A stretch of 43,945 nt of DNA from Granulicatella balaenopterae (GTDB lineage Bacteria > Bacillota > Bacilli > Lactobacillales > Aerococcaceae), in contig NZ_FOGF01000016.1 in the NCBI RefSeq assembly GCF_900111135.1, positions 1 to 43,945 on the forward strand, written 5' to 3'. A program made the translations under genes and the position numbers. This document shows positions 33,327-41,783 of the stretch, in pieces. The notes beneath the pieces are model-generated. The model did not search any database. It worked only from the letters and a program-made list of their open reading frames with translations, and was not told the origin of the DNA. Each line of letters starts with the position of its first letter. The first letter of the stretch is position 1.

Positions 33327-34034
33327 CTAAATAGTGATATTATATTTTTTAAGTGTATTTTTTAGTACCATTGCCATTATGTTATAGCCTTTTACATTAG
33401 GGTGAACACCATCGAAAGTAGTTCCTTTTAATACCATATTTGATCCAGGGATAACAGTTGTATGGTAGTAATCAACATAGATAATATGATGCTCTTTACA
33501 GTAATCAGCCAAAAACTTGTTTAATTCATTGATATATTGTTTGCGTTTTGATTCGCAACTAGATATTGGTAGTTTTATTGGTAATAAGGATGTAACGATG
33601 GGGATAGTTTGACTTGTTGAAAATTGTTCTAATATATTATGGTAATTTTTTTTGCTAGTAGCTAAAATCTCATCATAATTCGCACCAGCAATCTGATTCC
33701 AATAATCATCTTCTAGTAGATTTGAATCATTAAAGCCAATATGTAGAATGCAATAAGTAGCTTGGTGTTGAAGCACGTCAGCAAATAAACGTTTTAATAA
33801 ATAAGTAGTGGTATCACCTTTAATGCCTCGATTAATGATCAGTTGATTGTCATTTTTAAAATAAGCATTTAATTCCCAATTATTAATCACTGTATCACCA
33901 ACAAAGATAAAATCTGGATGTAAATTATTTTCAATTAAGATGGAATTTTTTATGTCATATTCTTTTCTTAATAAATCTGAACTAACAACTTTTGAAAAAT
34001 ATCCAGGACTATTATAATAATTATTTTTGCGCAT
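33327..34034 (-). CDS. SGNH/GDSL-family hydrolase with Thr in place of the catalytic Ser
   Basis: A 235-aa SGNH-fold protein. Block I reads F-V-G-D-T-V-I-N-N-W-E where the family has G-D-S; the codon is ACA, so the nucleophile position is threonine. Other blocks are intact: G in N-R-G-I-K-G-D, H-I-G-F-N-D-S-N for G-x-N-D, and D-G-V-H-P-N for the D-x-x-H pair. It heads the leftward nan operon, where a sialate O-acetylesterase would make sense. The substitution leaves activity uncertain. The ATG at 34034 follows AAGGAGGG; an in-frame ATG at 34064 is too far upstream. Confidence 0.8.
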   Translation of the reverse strand: MRKNNYYNSPGYFSKVVSSDLLRKEYDIKNSILIENNLHPDFIFVGDTVINNWELNAYFKNDNQLIINRGIKGDTTTYLLKRLFADVLQHQATYCILHIGFNDSNLLEDDYWNQIAGANYDEILATSKKNYHNILEQFSTSQTIPIVTSLLPIKLPISSCESKRKQYINELNKFLADYCKEHHIIYVDYYHTTVIPGSNMVLKGTTFDGVHPNVKGYNIMAMVLKNTLKKYNITI

Positions 34035-34119
34035 GATTAACCCTCCTTTCATTATGAAAAACAAAGATATTTCTAGCTAAATTATAGTATTTTAGATTTA
34101 ATTTATAAATGGTTGAAAG

Positions 34120-34181
34120 TATTATAAGTAGCACAAAACGACTATAATACAATTGAAAAGTAAGTAGTTTTATTTTATACT
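34120..34181. promoter_or_regulatory. Divergent regulatory region: candidate AraC operator and araC promoter
   Basis: The minus strand of about 34121-34143 carries TCGTTTTGTGCTACTTATAA, which nearly equals a sequence upstream of the transporter operon (35132-35151). An inverted repeat GTATTATAAGT/ACTATAATAC overlaps it. On the plus strand TTGAAA (34153-34158), 17 bp, TATACT (34176-34181) is a good promoter for the AraC gene. The operator lies just upstream of that -35 box and faces the leftward nan operon. Confidence 0.7.
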
Positions 34182-34216
34182 CAAAACAAATATGCCAGAA
34201 AATAGGAGGGAAAATT

Positions 34217-35083
34217 ATGAATAGTTCATTTATCAATTTTATTCGTTTTAATTTTTTGTATATTGATCGATATACATTTGGGCAATCTTGGGTATATCCA
34301 GAAGATTATCTTCCGTATAGTATGTTGAGATATATACAACATGGAGAAGCTATTTTTGTCATTGATGGTGTTGATTATAAAGTATCAGAAGGGAATGTTG
34401 TGTATATACCAGTCGGTAGTAAATTATCTTGTCATGCCTTAGATGAAGAATTTTCATTTTATAGTATACGTTTTGCCACTTCAGTAAAATACGACGGTGG
34501 AGATTTACTTAGTGAATATTATTGTGTACCAACTATTATGTATGATAAAAATGATGAAGCAATTACATATTTTGAGGAAATGTATCATTGGGTTAAATCA
34601 GATGTTCATTCAAGAATGTTTCGAGTAAGAGGCTATTTGGAGTTAATTATCGGTTATATTATCGATCAAGGGGCTGTTGACTCATTAAATAAACACTTTG
34701 CACAATCTAACGAAAGTCTAAATACGATTAAACACCACACTAGAAAGAATGAGGGACGCTTAGATACTAGAATACAAAATGTTGTGGATTATATTATTCT
34801 TCATCCTACAGAACAATATACTGTTTTAAAAATGAGTGATATGGCAAATTTAAGTGAATCAAGATTTAGAACGTTATTTAAAAAGCAAGTTGGGAAAAAT
34901 CCACTAGATTATTTAAATGAGATTAAAGTAATGACCGCTGCTAGAAAATTATTGATGTCTAATGACAATATTAGTGATATTGCGTATCAAGTTGGTTATG
35001 AAGATCCGAATTATTTTAGTAGAATATTTAAAAAATATTTTTGCATCACGCCGAAACAATATAGAGATAATGCAAAAGAATAG
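34217..35083 (+). CDS. AraC-family transcriptional regulator of the sialic acid locus
   Basis: A 288-aa regulator. The N-terminal ~130 residues form a cupin-like sensor domain (Y-I-Q-H-G-E-A-I-F-V-I-D-G-V-D-Y, G-N-V-V-Y-I-P-V-G). Residues ~190-285 form the AraC DNA-binding domain with two helix-turn-helix units: M-S-D-M-A-N-L-S-E-S-R-F-R-T-L-F-K, and I-S-D-I-A-Y-Q-V-G-Y-E-D-P-N-Y-F followed by P-K-Q-Y-R. It sits between the two divergent sialic acid operons and is the obvious candidate for controlling both, through the shared motif at 34121-34143 and 35132-35151. Ligand, probably a sialic acid or ManNAc derivative, is inferred. Confidence 0.92.
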   Translation: MNSSFINFIRFNFLYIDRYTFGQSWVYPEDYLPYSMLRYIQHGEAIFVIDGVDYKVSEGNVVYIPVGSKLSCHALDEEFSFYSIRFATSVKYDGGDLLSEYYCVPTIMYDKNDEAITYFEEMYHWVKSDVHSRMFRVRGYLELIIGYIIDQGAVDSLNKHFAQSNESLNTIKHHTRKNEGRLDTRIQNVVDYIILHPTEQYTVLKMSDMANLSESRFRTLFKKQVGKNPLDYLNEIKVMTAARKLLMSNDNISDIAYQVGYEDPNYFSRIFKKYFCITPKQYRDNAKE

Positions 35084-35109
35084 ATAATCTTTGTGAAAAA
35101 TATAATTTG

Positions 35110-35192
35110 AGTACAAAAAGAGTAAAAATAATCGTTTTGTACTACTAATAAATGATTTGTTTATGGAGAAATGTAAGCGTTGTCTTTATACT
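35110..35192 (+). promoter_or_regulatory. Promoter region of the transporter-sialidase operon: AraC dyad and cre box
   Basis: A 9-bp inverted repeat, AGTACAAAA (35110-35118) and TTTTGTACT (35135-35143), overlaps the motif shared with the divergent nan promoter (35132-35151). Downstream, ATGTAAGCGTTGTCT (35171-35185) fits the cre consensus with one mismatch. It sits between a poor -35 (TGGAGA, 35164-35169) and a good -10 (TATACT, 35187-35192). A weak -35 plus an upstream dyad suggests activator dependence; the cre box suggests CcpA repression. Confidence 0.65.
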
Positions 35193-35243
35193 GAGATTGT
35201 AAATAAGATTTTACCAAACAAATTCTTTTAAGGAGGAGCAAAC

Positions 35244-36587
35244 ATGAAAAAGAGATTATTAAATGCTGTATTAGCGGTAGCAACAGGGTCATTATTACTT
35301 GCAGGATGTGCTAATAATAGTACCACTCAACAAGAAGTAGTGGAGAATCCAACAGGTGAATTAAGTGGAGAAATTACTTTTTGGCACTCATTTACTCAAG
35401 GTGGTCGATTAGATACCATACAAGAAGTTGCAGATAAATTTATGGAAGATAATCCAAATGTAAAAATTAATATTGAAACTTTTTCTTGGGGAGATTTTTA
35501 TACAAAATGGACAACAGGATTAGCGTCAGGTAATGTTCCAGATATGAGTACTGCACTTCCAGGACATGTTGTAGAAATGATGGATGCAGATGCGTTACTA
35601 CCAGTTAATAATGTCATTGATAAAATTGGACGCGATAAATTCTCTCAAGCGGCATTATCAGAAGGTGAAATTGATGGAGAAAATTATTCGATGCCACTTT
35701 ATTCACATGCACAAGTAATGTGGTATAGAAAAGATTTATTAGAACAAGCCGGTTTAGAAGTACCAAAGACATGGGCAGAATTTGCAGAAGCAGCTAAAGC
35801 CTTAACAACTGATGAAATTTATGGATGTTCATTCCCATCTGGTTCAAATGATTTGATGGGTACACGTTTCTTAAACTTCTATGTTCGTAGTGGTGGAGGT
35901 AGTTTATTAACAGATGATTTAAAAGCTGATTTAACTAGTCCTCTTGCATTGGAAGGAATTAATTATTGGGTTGACATTTATAAGAATTCATCACCAAAAG
36001 ATTCTATTAACTATTCTGTATTAGATCAAGCTACTTTATTCTATCAAGGGAAAACAGCTTTTGACTTTAACTCAGGATTCCAAATTGGTGGGGTTGCTGC
36101 TAACTCTCCTGAATTATTAGATAAAATTGATTGTGCACCAATTCCTAAATTACACGCAGAAGATGGCGATGAAGGAATTGAAACATCAAATATTCCATTA
36201 GTTGTCTGGTCTAAATCAGAACACCCAGAAATTTGTGCAGCGTTCATTGAAAAATTATACGAAAAAGATAACTATATTAAATTCTTAGAATCAACACCAG
36301 TTGGAATGTTACCATCTATTAAAGGAATTGCAGACAGTCCTGAATATCAAGCTAATGAAACAGTCCAAAAATTCTCAAATGCTGTAGATGTTATTAGTGA
36401 AGCAGTTGATAAAGGTACAGCTATTGGTTTTGAACACGGACCAAGTGTAGAAGCTGGTTTATTAGCATCTCAAGGTGTAATTGAATCTATGTTCCAAGAT
36501 ATTATTACCAATGGAACAGATGTGAAAGAAGCAGCTAAAACAGCAGAAGATAAATTAAATGAGTTGTTTAGCGCAATTGAAGAATAA
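35244..36587 (+). CDS. ABC transporter substrate-binding lipoprotein, sialic acid/2,7-anhydro-Neu5Ac candidate (SatA-like)
   Basis: A 447-aa family 1 extracellular solute-binding protein. The signal peptide ends in the lipobox L-L-A-G-C with the lipidated cysteine at residue 22. The mature part starts with I-T-F-W-H-S-F-T, typical of carbohydrate-binding proteins of the MalE/SatA class. It should sit on the outer face of the membrane and feed the two permeases that follow. Sialic acid or its 2,7-anhydro form is inferred from the sialidase, oxidoreductase and lyase in the same operon. AAGGAGGAG precedes the ATG. Confidence 0.9.
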   Translation: MKKRLLNAVLAVATGSLLLAGCANNSTTQQEVVENPTGELSGEITFWHSFTQGGRLDTIQEVADKFMEDNPNVKINIETFSWGDFYTKWTTGLASGNVPDMSTALPGHVVEMMDADALLPVNNVIDKIGRDKFSQAALSEGEIDGENYSMPLYSHAQVMWYRKDLLEQAGLEVPKTWAEFAEAAKALTTDEIYGCSFPSGSNDLMGTRFLNFYVRSGGGSLLTDDLKADLTSPLALEGINYWVDIYKNSSPKDSINYSVLDQATLFYQGKTAFDFNSGFQIGGVAANSPELLDKIDCAPIPKLHAEDGDEGIETSNIPLVVWSKSEHPEICAAFIEKLYEKDNYIKFLESTPVGMLPSIKGIADSPEYQANETVQKFSNAVDVISEAVDKGTAIGFEHGPSVEAGLLASQGVIESMFQDIITNGTDVKEAAKTAEDKLNELFSAIEE

Positions 36588-36596
36588 AGACATTTT

Positions 36597-36631
36597 AAAT
36601 AGGAAATCTTTAATAGGTTTCCTATTTTTTT
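36597..36631 (+). terminator. Intra-operon terminator/attenuator
   Basis: AAATAGGAAA (36597-36606) pairs with TTTCCTATTT (36618-36627), followed by a T-run to 36631. It lies between the binding-protein gene and its permease genes, so partial termination would give excess binding protein, a common arrangement in ABC operons. Confidence 0.8.
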
Positions 36632-36648
36632 AGAAAGAGGTGGAGAGT

Positions 36649-37536
36649 GTGAACGCAAAAGCTAAAAAAGATTATATGAGATGGGTATTTGTCTTACCGG
36701 CTTTAATCATTGTAGGAGTTTTGTTAATTTATCCAATATTTTCTAGTTTGTACTATAGTTTAACAACTAAACATTTAATTAAGCAAACGTATAAATTTAT
36801 TGGGTTACAAAATTATATGACAGTATTAAAAGATCCACATTTTTTTAAAGCATTTGGTATTTCAGTGGTTTGGACAGTCATTTCATTATTAGGTCAATTA
36901 TTTATCGGATTTACAGCAGCATTAGCAATTAATCGAGTAAAACTTTTTAAAGGTGTATATCGTACCTTATTAATTATTCCATGGGCGTTTCCATCAATTG
37001 TTATTGCATTATCTTGGAAATGGATTTTAAATGGTGTATCTGGTTTTATTCCTAATATTTTAGTGCAATTAGGTCTAACAAGTCAGTTACCACAATTTTT
37101 AAGTGATGCAAGTTTGGTCTTGCCTACGTTATTCTTTATTAATATATGGTTTGGAGCACCAATGATTATGGTTAATGTTCTTTCAGCTTTGCAAACCATA
37201 CCTCGTGAACAATATGAAGCTGCTTTAATGGATGGAGCATCAAAACGTCAGCAATTTTTATATATTACATTACCACATATTAAAGTAGTTATCGGTTTGT
37301 TAGTCGTTTTACGTACAATTTGGGTATTTAATAACTTTGATTTGATTTATTTAATTACAGGTGGTGGACCAGCAAATGTTACAACCACAGTACCGATTTA
37401 TGCGTATAACATGGGTTGGGGTGCAAAACTATTAGGTAGATCATCTGCAGTTACGATTCTGTTATTACTATTCTTATTAGCAATTTGTACAATTTACTTT
37501 ACTATTATTAGAAAATGGGAAAAGGAGGTTAAATAA
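36649..37536 (+). CDS. ABC sugar permease, MalF type (SatB-like)
   Basis: A 295-aa permease with six membrane segments. The EAA loop that contacts the ATPase is visible as E-A-A-L-M-D-G-A-S-K-R-Q-Q-F near residue 185. Two in-frame GTG starts exist (36640 and 36649). The AAAGAGGTGG at 36634-36643 suits the second, and the first would overlap the binding site, so 36649 is chosen. It is coupled to the next permease gene by a TAATG overlap. Confidence 0.9.
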   Translation: MNAKAKKDYMRWVFVLPALIIVGVLLIYPIFSSLYYSLTTKHLIKQTYKFIGLQNYMTVLKDPHFFKAFGISVVWTVISLLGQLFIGFTAALAINRVKLFKGVYRTLLIIPWAFPSIVIALSWKWILNGVSGFIPNILVQLGLTSQLPQFLSDASLVLPTLFFINIWFGAPMIMVNVLSALQTIPREQYEAALMDGASKRQQFLYITLPHIKVVIGLLVVLRTIWVFNNFDLIYLITGGGPANVTTTVPIYAYNMGWGAKLLGRSSAVTILLLLFLLAICTIYFTIIRKWEKEVK

Positions 37537-38369
37537 TGAATACTAAAAGAGACAAAATCGGTAATTTTTGGTGTCATATTTATCTCATTATTTTAACAAT
37601 TATAGCTGTTTTCCCATTATTGTGGATTATTCTATCATCTGTTAAGACAACAGGGGAATTAACGGCTAATCCGACAACATTTTTACCGAAACAATTTACA
37701 TTTGAAAATTTTAGTCATGTCATTCATGATTTAGGTTTTGCTGTTAATATTAAAAACAGTATTATTATTTCATTAGTGACAACTTTAATTGCGATTACTG
37801 TATCTGCAATGGCAGCTTATGGTATTGTTAGATTTTTCCCAAAATTTGGGAATATTATGTCTAAGTTATTGGTAACAACATATATGTTTCCACCAATCTT
37901 ATTAGCTATTCCTTATTCATTGGTAATGGCAAGTGTAGGATTATCTAACACAAGAATTGGGTTAGTTATTGTGTATTTATCATTTAGTGTGCCATATGCA
38001 GTGTGGATGTTAGTAGGATTTTTCAATACAGTTCCTTTAGAAATTGAAGAGGCTGCTAAAATTGATGGTGCCGATCGCTTGCAAACGTTTGTGAAGATTG
38101 TTTTACCATTAGTTATGCCAGGGATTGTTGCAACAGCCATTTACACATTTATTAATGCTTGGAATGAATTCTTATATGCTTTGATTTTAATTAATAGTTC
38201 TGAAAAAATGACTGTTTCTGTAGCTTTACGCTCATTGCAAGGTGCGGAAATATTATCTTGGGGGGATATGATGGCTGCTTCAGTATTAGTAGTAGTTCCA
38301 TCAATTATATTCTTTATGTTTATTCAGCGCAAAATTGCAGCTGGTATGACAGAAGGTTCAATTAAGTAG
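37536..38369 (+). CDS. ABC sugar permease, MalG type (SatC-like)
   Basis: A 277-aa permease with six membrane segments. The EAA loop reads E-E-A-A-K-I-D-G-A-D-R-L-Q-T-F near residue 170, followed by I-V-L-P-L-V-M-P-G-I. It pairs with the preceding permease to form the membrane channel. No ATP-binding subunit is encoded in this operon or anywhere in the window, so a shared MsmK-type ATPase is expected from elsewhere in the genome. AAGGAGG precedes the ATG. Confidence 0.92.
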   Translation: MNTKRDKIGNFWCHIYLIILTIIAVFPLLWIILSSVKTTGELTANPTTFLPKQFTFENFSHVIHDLGFAVNIKNSIIISLVTTLIAITVSAMAAYGIVRFFPKFGNIMSKLLVTTYMFPPILLAIPYSLVMASVGLSNTRIGLVIVYLSFSVPYAVWMLVGFFNTVPLEIEEAAKIDGADRLQTFVKIVLPLVMPGIVATAIYTFINAWNEFLYALILINSSEKMTVSVALRSLQGAEILSWGDMMAASVLVVVPSIIFFMFIQRKIAAGMTEGSIK

Positions 38370-38425
38370 TAATAATTTTTTAGATAAAAACTTTTTAAAA
38401 TTTTAGATTAAATGGAGGATTTGTT

Positions 38426-39532
38426 ATGAAAACTATTGGATATGCAGTTGTAGGGACAGGGTATTTTGGTGCTGAATTAGGTCGTATTATGAAAGAACAG
38501 CCAAATGCTAAAATTGTTGCAGTGTTAGATCCAGAGAATGCGGAAGGAATTGCGGAAGAATTAGGCTGTGATGTGGAAACTGATTTGGACACTCTATATA
38601 GTCGTGAAGATGTTGATGCAGTTATTGTAGCATCACCTAACTATTTACATAAAGAGCCAGTTATTAAAGCTGCGGAACATGGTGTACAAGTATTTTGTGA
38701 AAAACCAATTGCATTAAGTTATGAAGACTGTGACCAAATGGTTAGCACTTGTCATGAAAAAGGAGTTACCTTTATGGCAGGACATGTCATGAATTTCTTT
38801 AGAAGTGTTCGTCATGCGAAACAATTAATTAATGATGGTGTAATTGGTGAGGTATTATATTGTCATTCAGCTAGAAATGGATGGGAAGAGCCTCAACCAA
38901 GTATTTCATGGAAGAAAATTCGTGAAAAATCAGGAGGACATTTATATCATCATATTCATGAATTAGATTGCATTCAATTTATTATGGGGGTACCTGAAGA
39001 AGTAACAATGGTCGGCGGAAATGTTGCGCATAGTGGTGAAGAATTCGGTGATGAAGATGATATGCTATTTATTACTTTACAATTTCCAAACAATAAATAT
39101 GCAGTCTTAGAGTACGGCTCAGCATTCCATTGGCCAGAACATTATGTCTTAATTCAAGGTACAAAGGGTGCCATTAAGATTGATATGAAAGATGTTGCCA
39201 TGACTGTGAAAACATCTGAAGGAGAACAACAATATCTTGTTCATGAAACAAAAGAAGAGGATGATGAACGTACAAGTATTTACCATGGTACTGAAATGGA
39301 TGGAGCTATTATGTATGGTAAACCAGGTAAATTACCACCAAAATGGTTACACAGCATTATGAAGAATGAAATGAAATACTTTAATGATTTATTACATGGT
39401 GAAGAACCAGATGAAGAGTTCAAGCCATTATTAACCGGTGAAGCGGCTCGCTCAGCAATTGCTACTGCAGATGCTTTAACCATCTCACGTTTTGAAGATC
39501 GAAAAGTAAAATTAAGTGAAATTATCGGTTAA
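38426..39532 (+). CDS. Gfo/Idh/MocA oxidoreductase, NanOx-like candidate
   Basis: A 368-aa NAD(P)-dependent oxidoreductase. The Rossmann start G-Y-A-V-V-G-T-G-Y-F-G and the C-E-K-P-I-A motif are typical, and H-I-H-E-L-D-C-I contains the usual active-site histidine. In gut bacteria with intramolecular trans-sialidases, a Gfo/Idh enzyme (R. gnavus NanOx, E. coli YjhC) turns 2,7-anhydro-Neu5Ac into Neu5Ac. The position here, between transporter and sialidase/lyase, matches that role; the substrate is inferred from context. A different Gfo/Idh reaction cannot be excluded by sequence alone. GGAGG precedes the ATG. Confidence 0.85.
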   Translation: MKTIGYAVVGTGYFGAELGRIMKEQPNAKIVAVLDPENAEGIAEELGCDVETDLDTLYSREDVDAVIVASPNYLHKEPVIKAAEHGVQVFCEKPIALSYEDCDQMVSTCHEKGVTFMAGHVMNFFRSVRHAKQLINDGVIGEVLYCHSARNGWEEPQPSISWKKIREKSGGHLYHHIHELDCIQFIMGVPEEVTMVGGNVAHSGEEFGDEDDMLFITLQFPNNKYAVLEYGSAFHWPEHYVLIQGTKGAIKIDMKDVAMTVKTSEGEQQYLVHETKEEDDERTSIYHGTEMDGAIMYGKPGKLPPKWLHSIMKNEMKYFNDLLHGEEPDEEFKPLLTGEAARSAIATADALTISRFEDRKVKLSEIIG

Positions 39533-39578
39533 TAAATTATCAATAGCTATTGTAAATAAAAAAAGGAGAGATACGAAT

Positions 39579-41759
39579 ATGTGTAAAAAATTTAACATTA
39601 AAGTCCCAGTGTTGCTTTTGTCATCTGTAGTTGCCTTATCTTTTCCAACCACTCATATATTAGCTAATGAGTCTAATGAATTTACAAATACTATTGAAAA
39701 CATTGCAACTGATAGGCAGAATTCTAGCTTATTATTGCAGAAAACAAATATTGATATAACAGCAGGAAAGGGATTTGATTTAAGTTCTGAATCAAGTGCT
39801 AAAACCATTGAAAAAATGGATGAGGGAACGATTATTATTACTTATCAATCAACTAGTTCTAATAATATCCAGTCATTAATAAGTATTGGTAATAACACAA
39901 GAGGAAATAGAGATCGTCATTTTCACTTATATATTACTAATAGTGGATTATTAGGAATGGAATTACGCAATACGGATAGAGAATTTAAATATACTTTTTC
40001 AAGCCCTGCTGCAGTTAGAACATTATATAAAAACAACTTTGCTACTAATACAATTGCGTTTGTAGCAGATAAAGAGCATAAACAATATAAATTATTTGCG
40101 AATGGTACATTATTAACAACTCTAGATGTTCAGGATTATAAGTTTATTAAGGATATTACTGGAACTAATAATGTGCTATTAGGTGGAACAAATCGAGAAG
40201 GTTCTATAGCGTATCCTTTTGGTGGAACTATTAAATCTGTTCAAGTCTATCAAAAGGTACTAAGTGATGAAGACTTACTAACAACTACTGCAGCGAATGC
40301 TCAAGGAAGTCACATTTTCTATGCAGGTGATAATTCTAAGGCTAATTATTTCCGTATTCCATCATTACTAACCTTAAGTTCCGGTCATGTAGTATCTGCG
40401 GCTGATGCACGATATGGTGGAACACATGATTCAAAAAGTAATATTAATATCGCTTTTTCAAAAAGTGTTGATGGTGGGCATACATGGTCTAATGCTACTT
40501 TACCATTAAAATTTGATGATTATGTTTCTAAAAATATTGATTGGCCAAGAGATTCTCATGGAAAAGAATTGAGAATTCAAGGTAGTGCTTCATATATTGA
40601 TCCTGTTTTATTAGAAGATAAAGAAACAAAACGCTTATTTATCTTTGCAGATGCTATGCCAGCTGGAATTGGTGGTGGAAATGCATTATACGGTTCAGGT
40701 TATAAAGAAATAGCTGGTCAAAAATATATGAAATTAAGATCAAAAGACGATCCAAATAATACCTATAACTATACTATTCGTGAAAATGGTGTTATTTTTG
40801 ATGATCGGACAAATACAAGAACAGAATATTCAATTGATGGTGAATATAATTTGTTGAAAAATGGTCAACCTCTTACTTGTCAACAATATGATTATACTAT
40901 CGAAAGTGGTAAATTATTAGAATCTAAAACGCAAACTATGGTGAATATGAATGTTTTTTATAAAGATGCTTTATTCAAAGTATTCCCAACTAATTATTTG
41001 GCAATGCGTTATAGTGATGATGAAGGAGAGAATTGGTCTGATTTACATATTATTAGTAACTTTAAACCAGAAAATTCTAAATTCTTAGTATTAGGACCGG
41101 GTGTTGGTAAGCAAATTACAAAAGGTGCACACAAAGGAAGATTAATCGTTCCATTGTATTCTAAAGCAGATTCCGAATTGGGATTCATGTATAGTGATAA
41201 TCATGGGGATGAATGGCATTACGTGCCTGCTGATCACAATAAAGGTGGTGCAACTGCAGAAGCACAAATAGTTGAAATGCCAGATGGATCGTTAAAAACT
41301 TTCTTAAGAACAGGTTCAAGACATGTAGCAGAAGTAACTAGTGTCGATGGTGGTGCGACATGGAGTGAGCGTCGTACTGTACCAATGATTCATACAACAG
41401 GATATGGCACTCAATTATCTGTTATTAATTACTCAAAACCAATTGATGGCAAACCAGCTATTATCTTATCATCACCTAATTCAACAAATGGACGTAAAAA
41501 TGGTCATATTTGGATTGGGTTAATTGAAGAAACTGGTAAAGAAGGTATTGATAAATACACAATTAATTGGAAGTATGATTATGCAGTAGATGGATCCAAT
41601 ATAGGCTATTCATATTCTTGCCTAACAGAACTTCCAAGTGGTGACATTGGCTTATTGTATGAAAAATATGATTCATGGTCACGTAATGAATTACATTTAA
41701 AAAATATATTAAAATACGAAACATATACCATTAGTGATTTAACACAACATACTCATTAA
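39579..41759 (+). CDS. Secreted sialidase, NanB-like (candidate intramolecular trans-sialidase)
   Basis: A 726-aa exo-alpha-sialidase (GH33). A signal peptide (1-~30) is followed by a lectin/concanavalin-like domain (about 50-235), then the six-bladed catalytic domain. Y-F-R-I-P is at 257-261. Four Asp boxes are visible: S-V-D-G-G-H-T-W, S-D-D-E-G-E-N-W, S-D-N-H-G-D-E-W and S-V-D-G-G-A-T-W. An acidic residue in T-A-E-A-Q and a tyrosine near Y-S-Y-S-C-L fit the catalytic pair. No LPXTG is present, so it is released or non-covalently bound, as with NanB. Length is close to NanB. The start ATG at 39579 follows AAAGGAGAG; the frame is open from 39516, inside the previous gene. Confidence 0.92.
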   Translation: MCKKFNIKVPVLLLSSVVALSFPTTHILANESNEFTNTIENIATDRQNSSLLLQKTNIDITAGKGFDLSSESSAKTIEKMDEGTIIITYQSTSSNNIQSLISIGNNTRGNRDRHFHLYITNSGLLGMELRNTDREFKYTFSSPAAVRTLYKNNFATNTIAFVADKEHKQYKLFANGTLLTTLDVQDYKFIKDITGTNNVLLGGTNREGSIAYPFGGTIKSVQVYQKVLSDEDLLTTTAANAQGSHIFYAGDNSKANYFRIPSLLTLSSGHVVSAADARYGGTHDSKSNINIAFSKSVDGGHTWSNATLPLKFDDYVSKNIDWPRDSHGKELRIQGSASYIDPVLLEDKETKRLFIFADAMPAGIGGGNALYGSGYKEIAGQKYMKLRSKDDPNNTYNYTIRENGVIFDDRTNTRTEYSIDGEYNLLKNGQPLTCQQYDYTIESGKLLESKTQTMVNMNVFYKDALFKVFPTNYLAMRYSDDEGENWSDLHIISNFKPENSKFLVLGPGVGKQITKGAHKGRLIVPLYSKADSELGFMYSDNHGDEWHYVPADHNKGGATAEAQIVEMPDGSLKTFLRTGSRHVAEVTSVDGGATWSERRTVPMIHTTGYGTQLSVINYSKPIDGKPAIILSSPNSTNGRKNGHIWIGLIEETGKEGIDKYTINWKYDYAVDGSNIGYSYSCLTELPSGDIGLLYEKYDSWSRNELHLKNILKYETYTISDLTQHTH

Positions 41760-41783
41760 TACTGTTTTGTAGAGGAGGATTTT

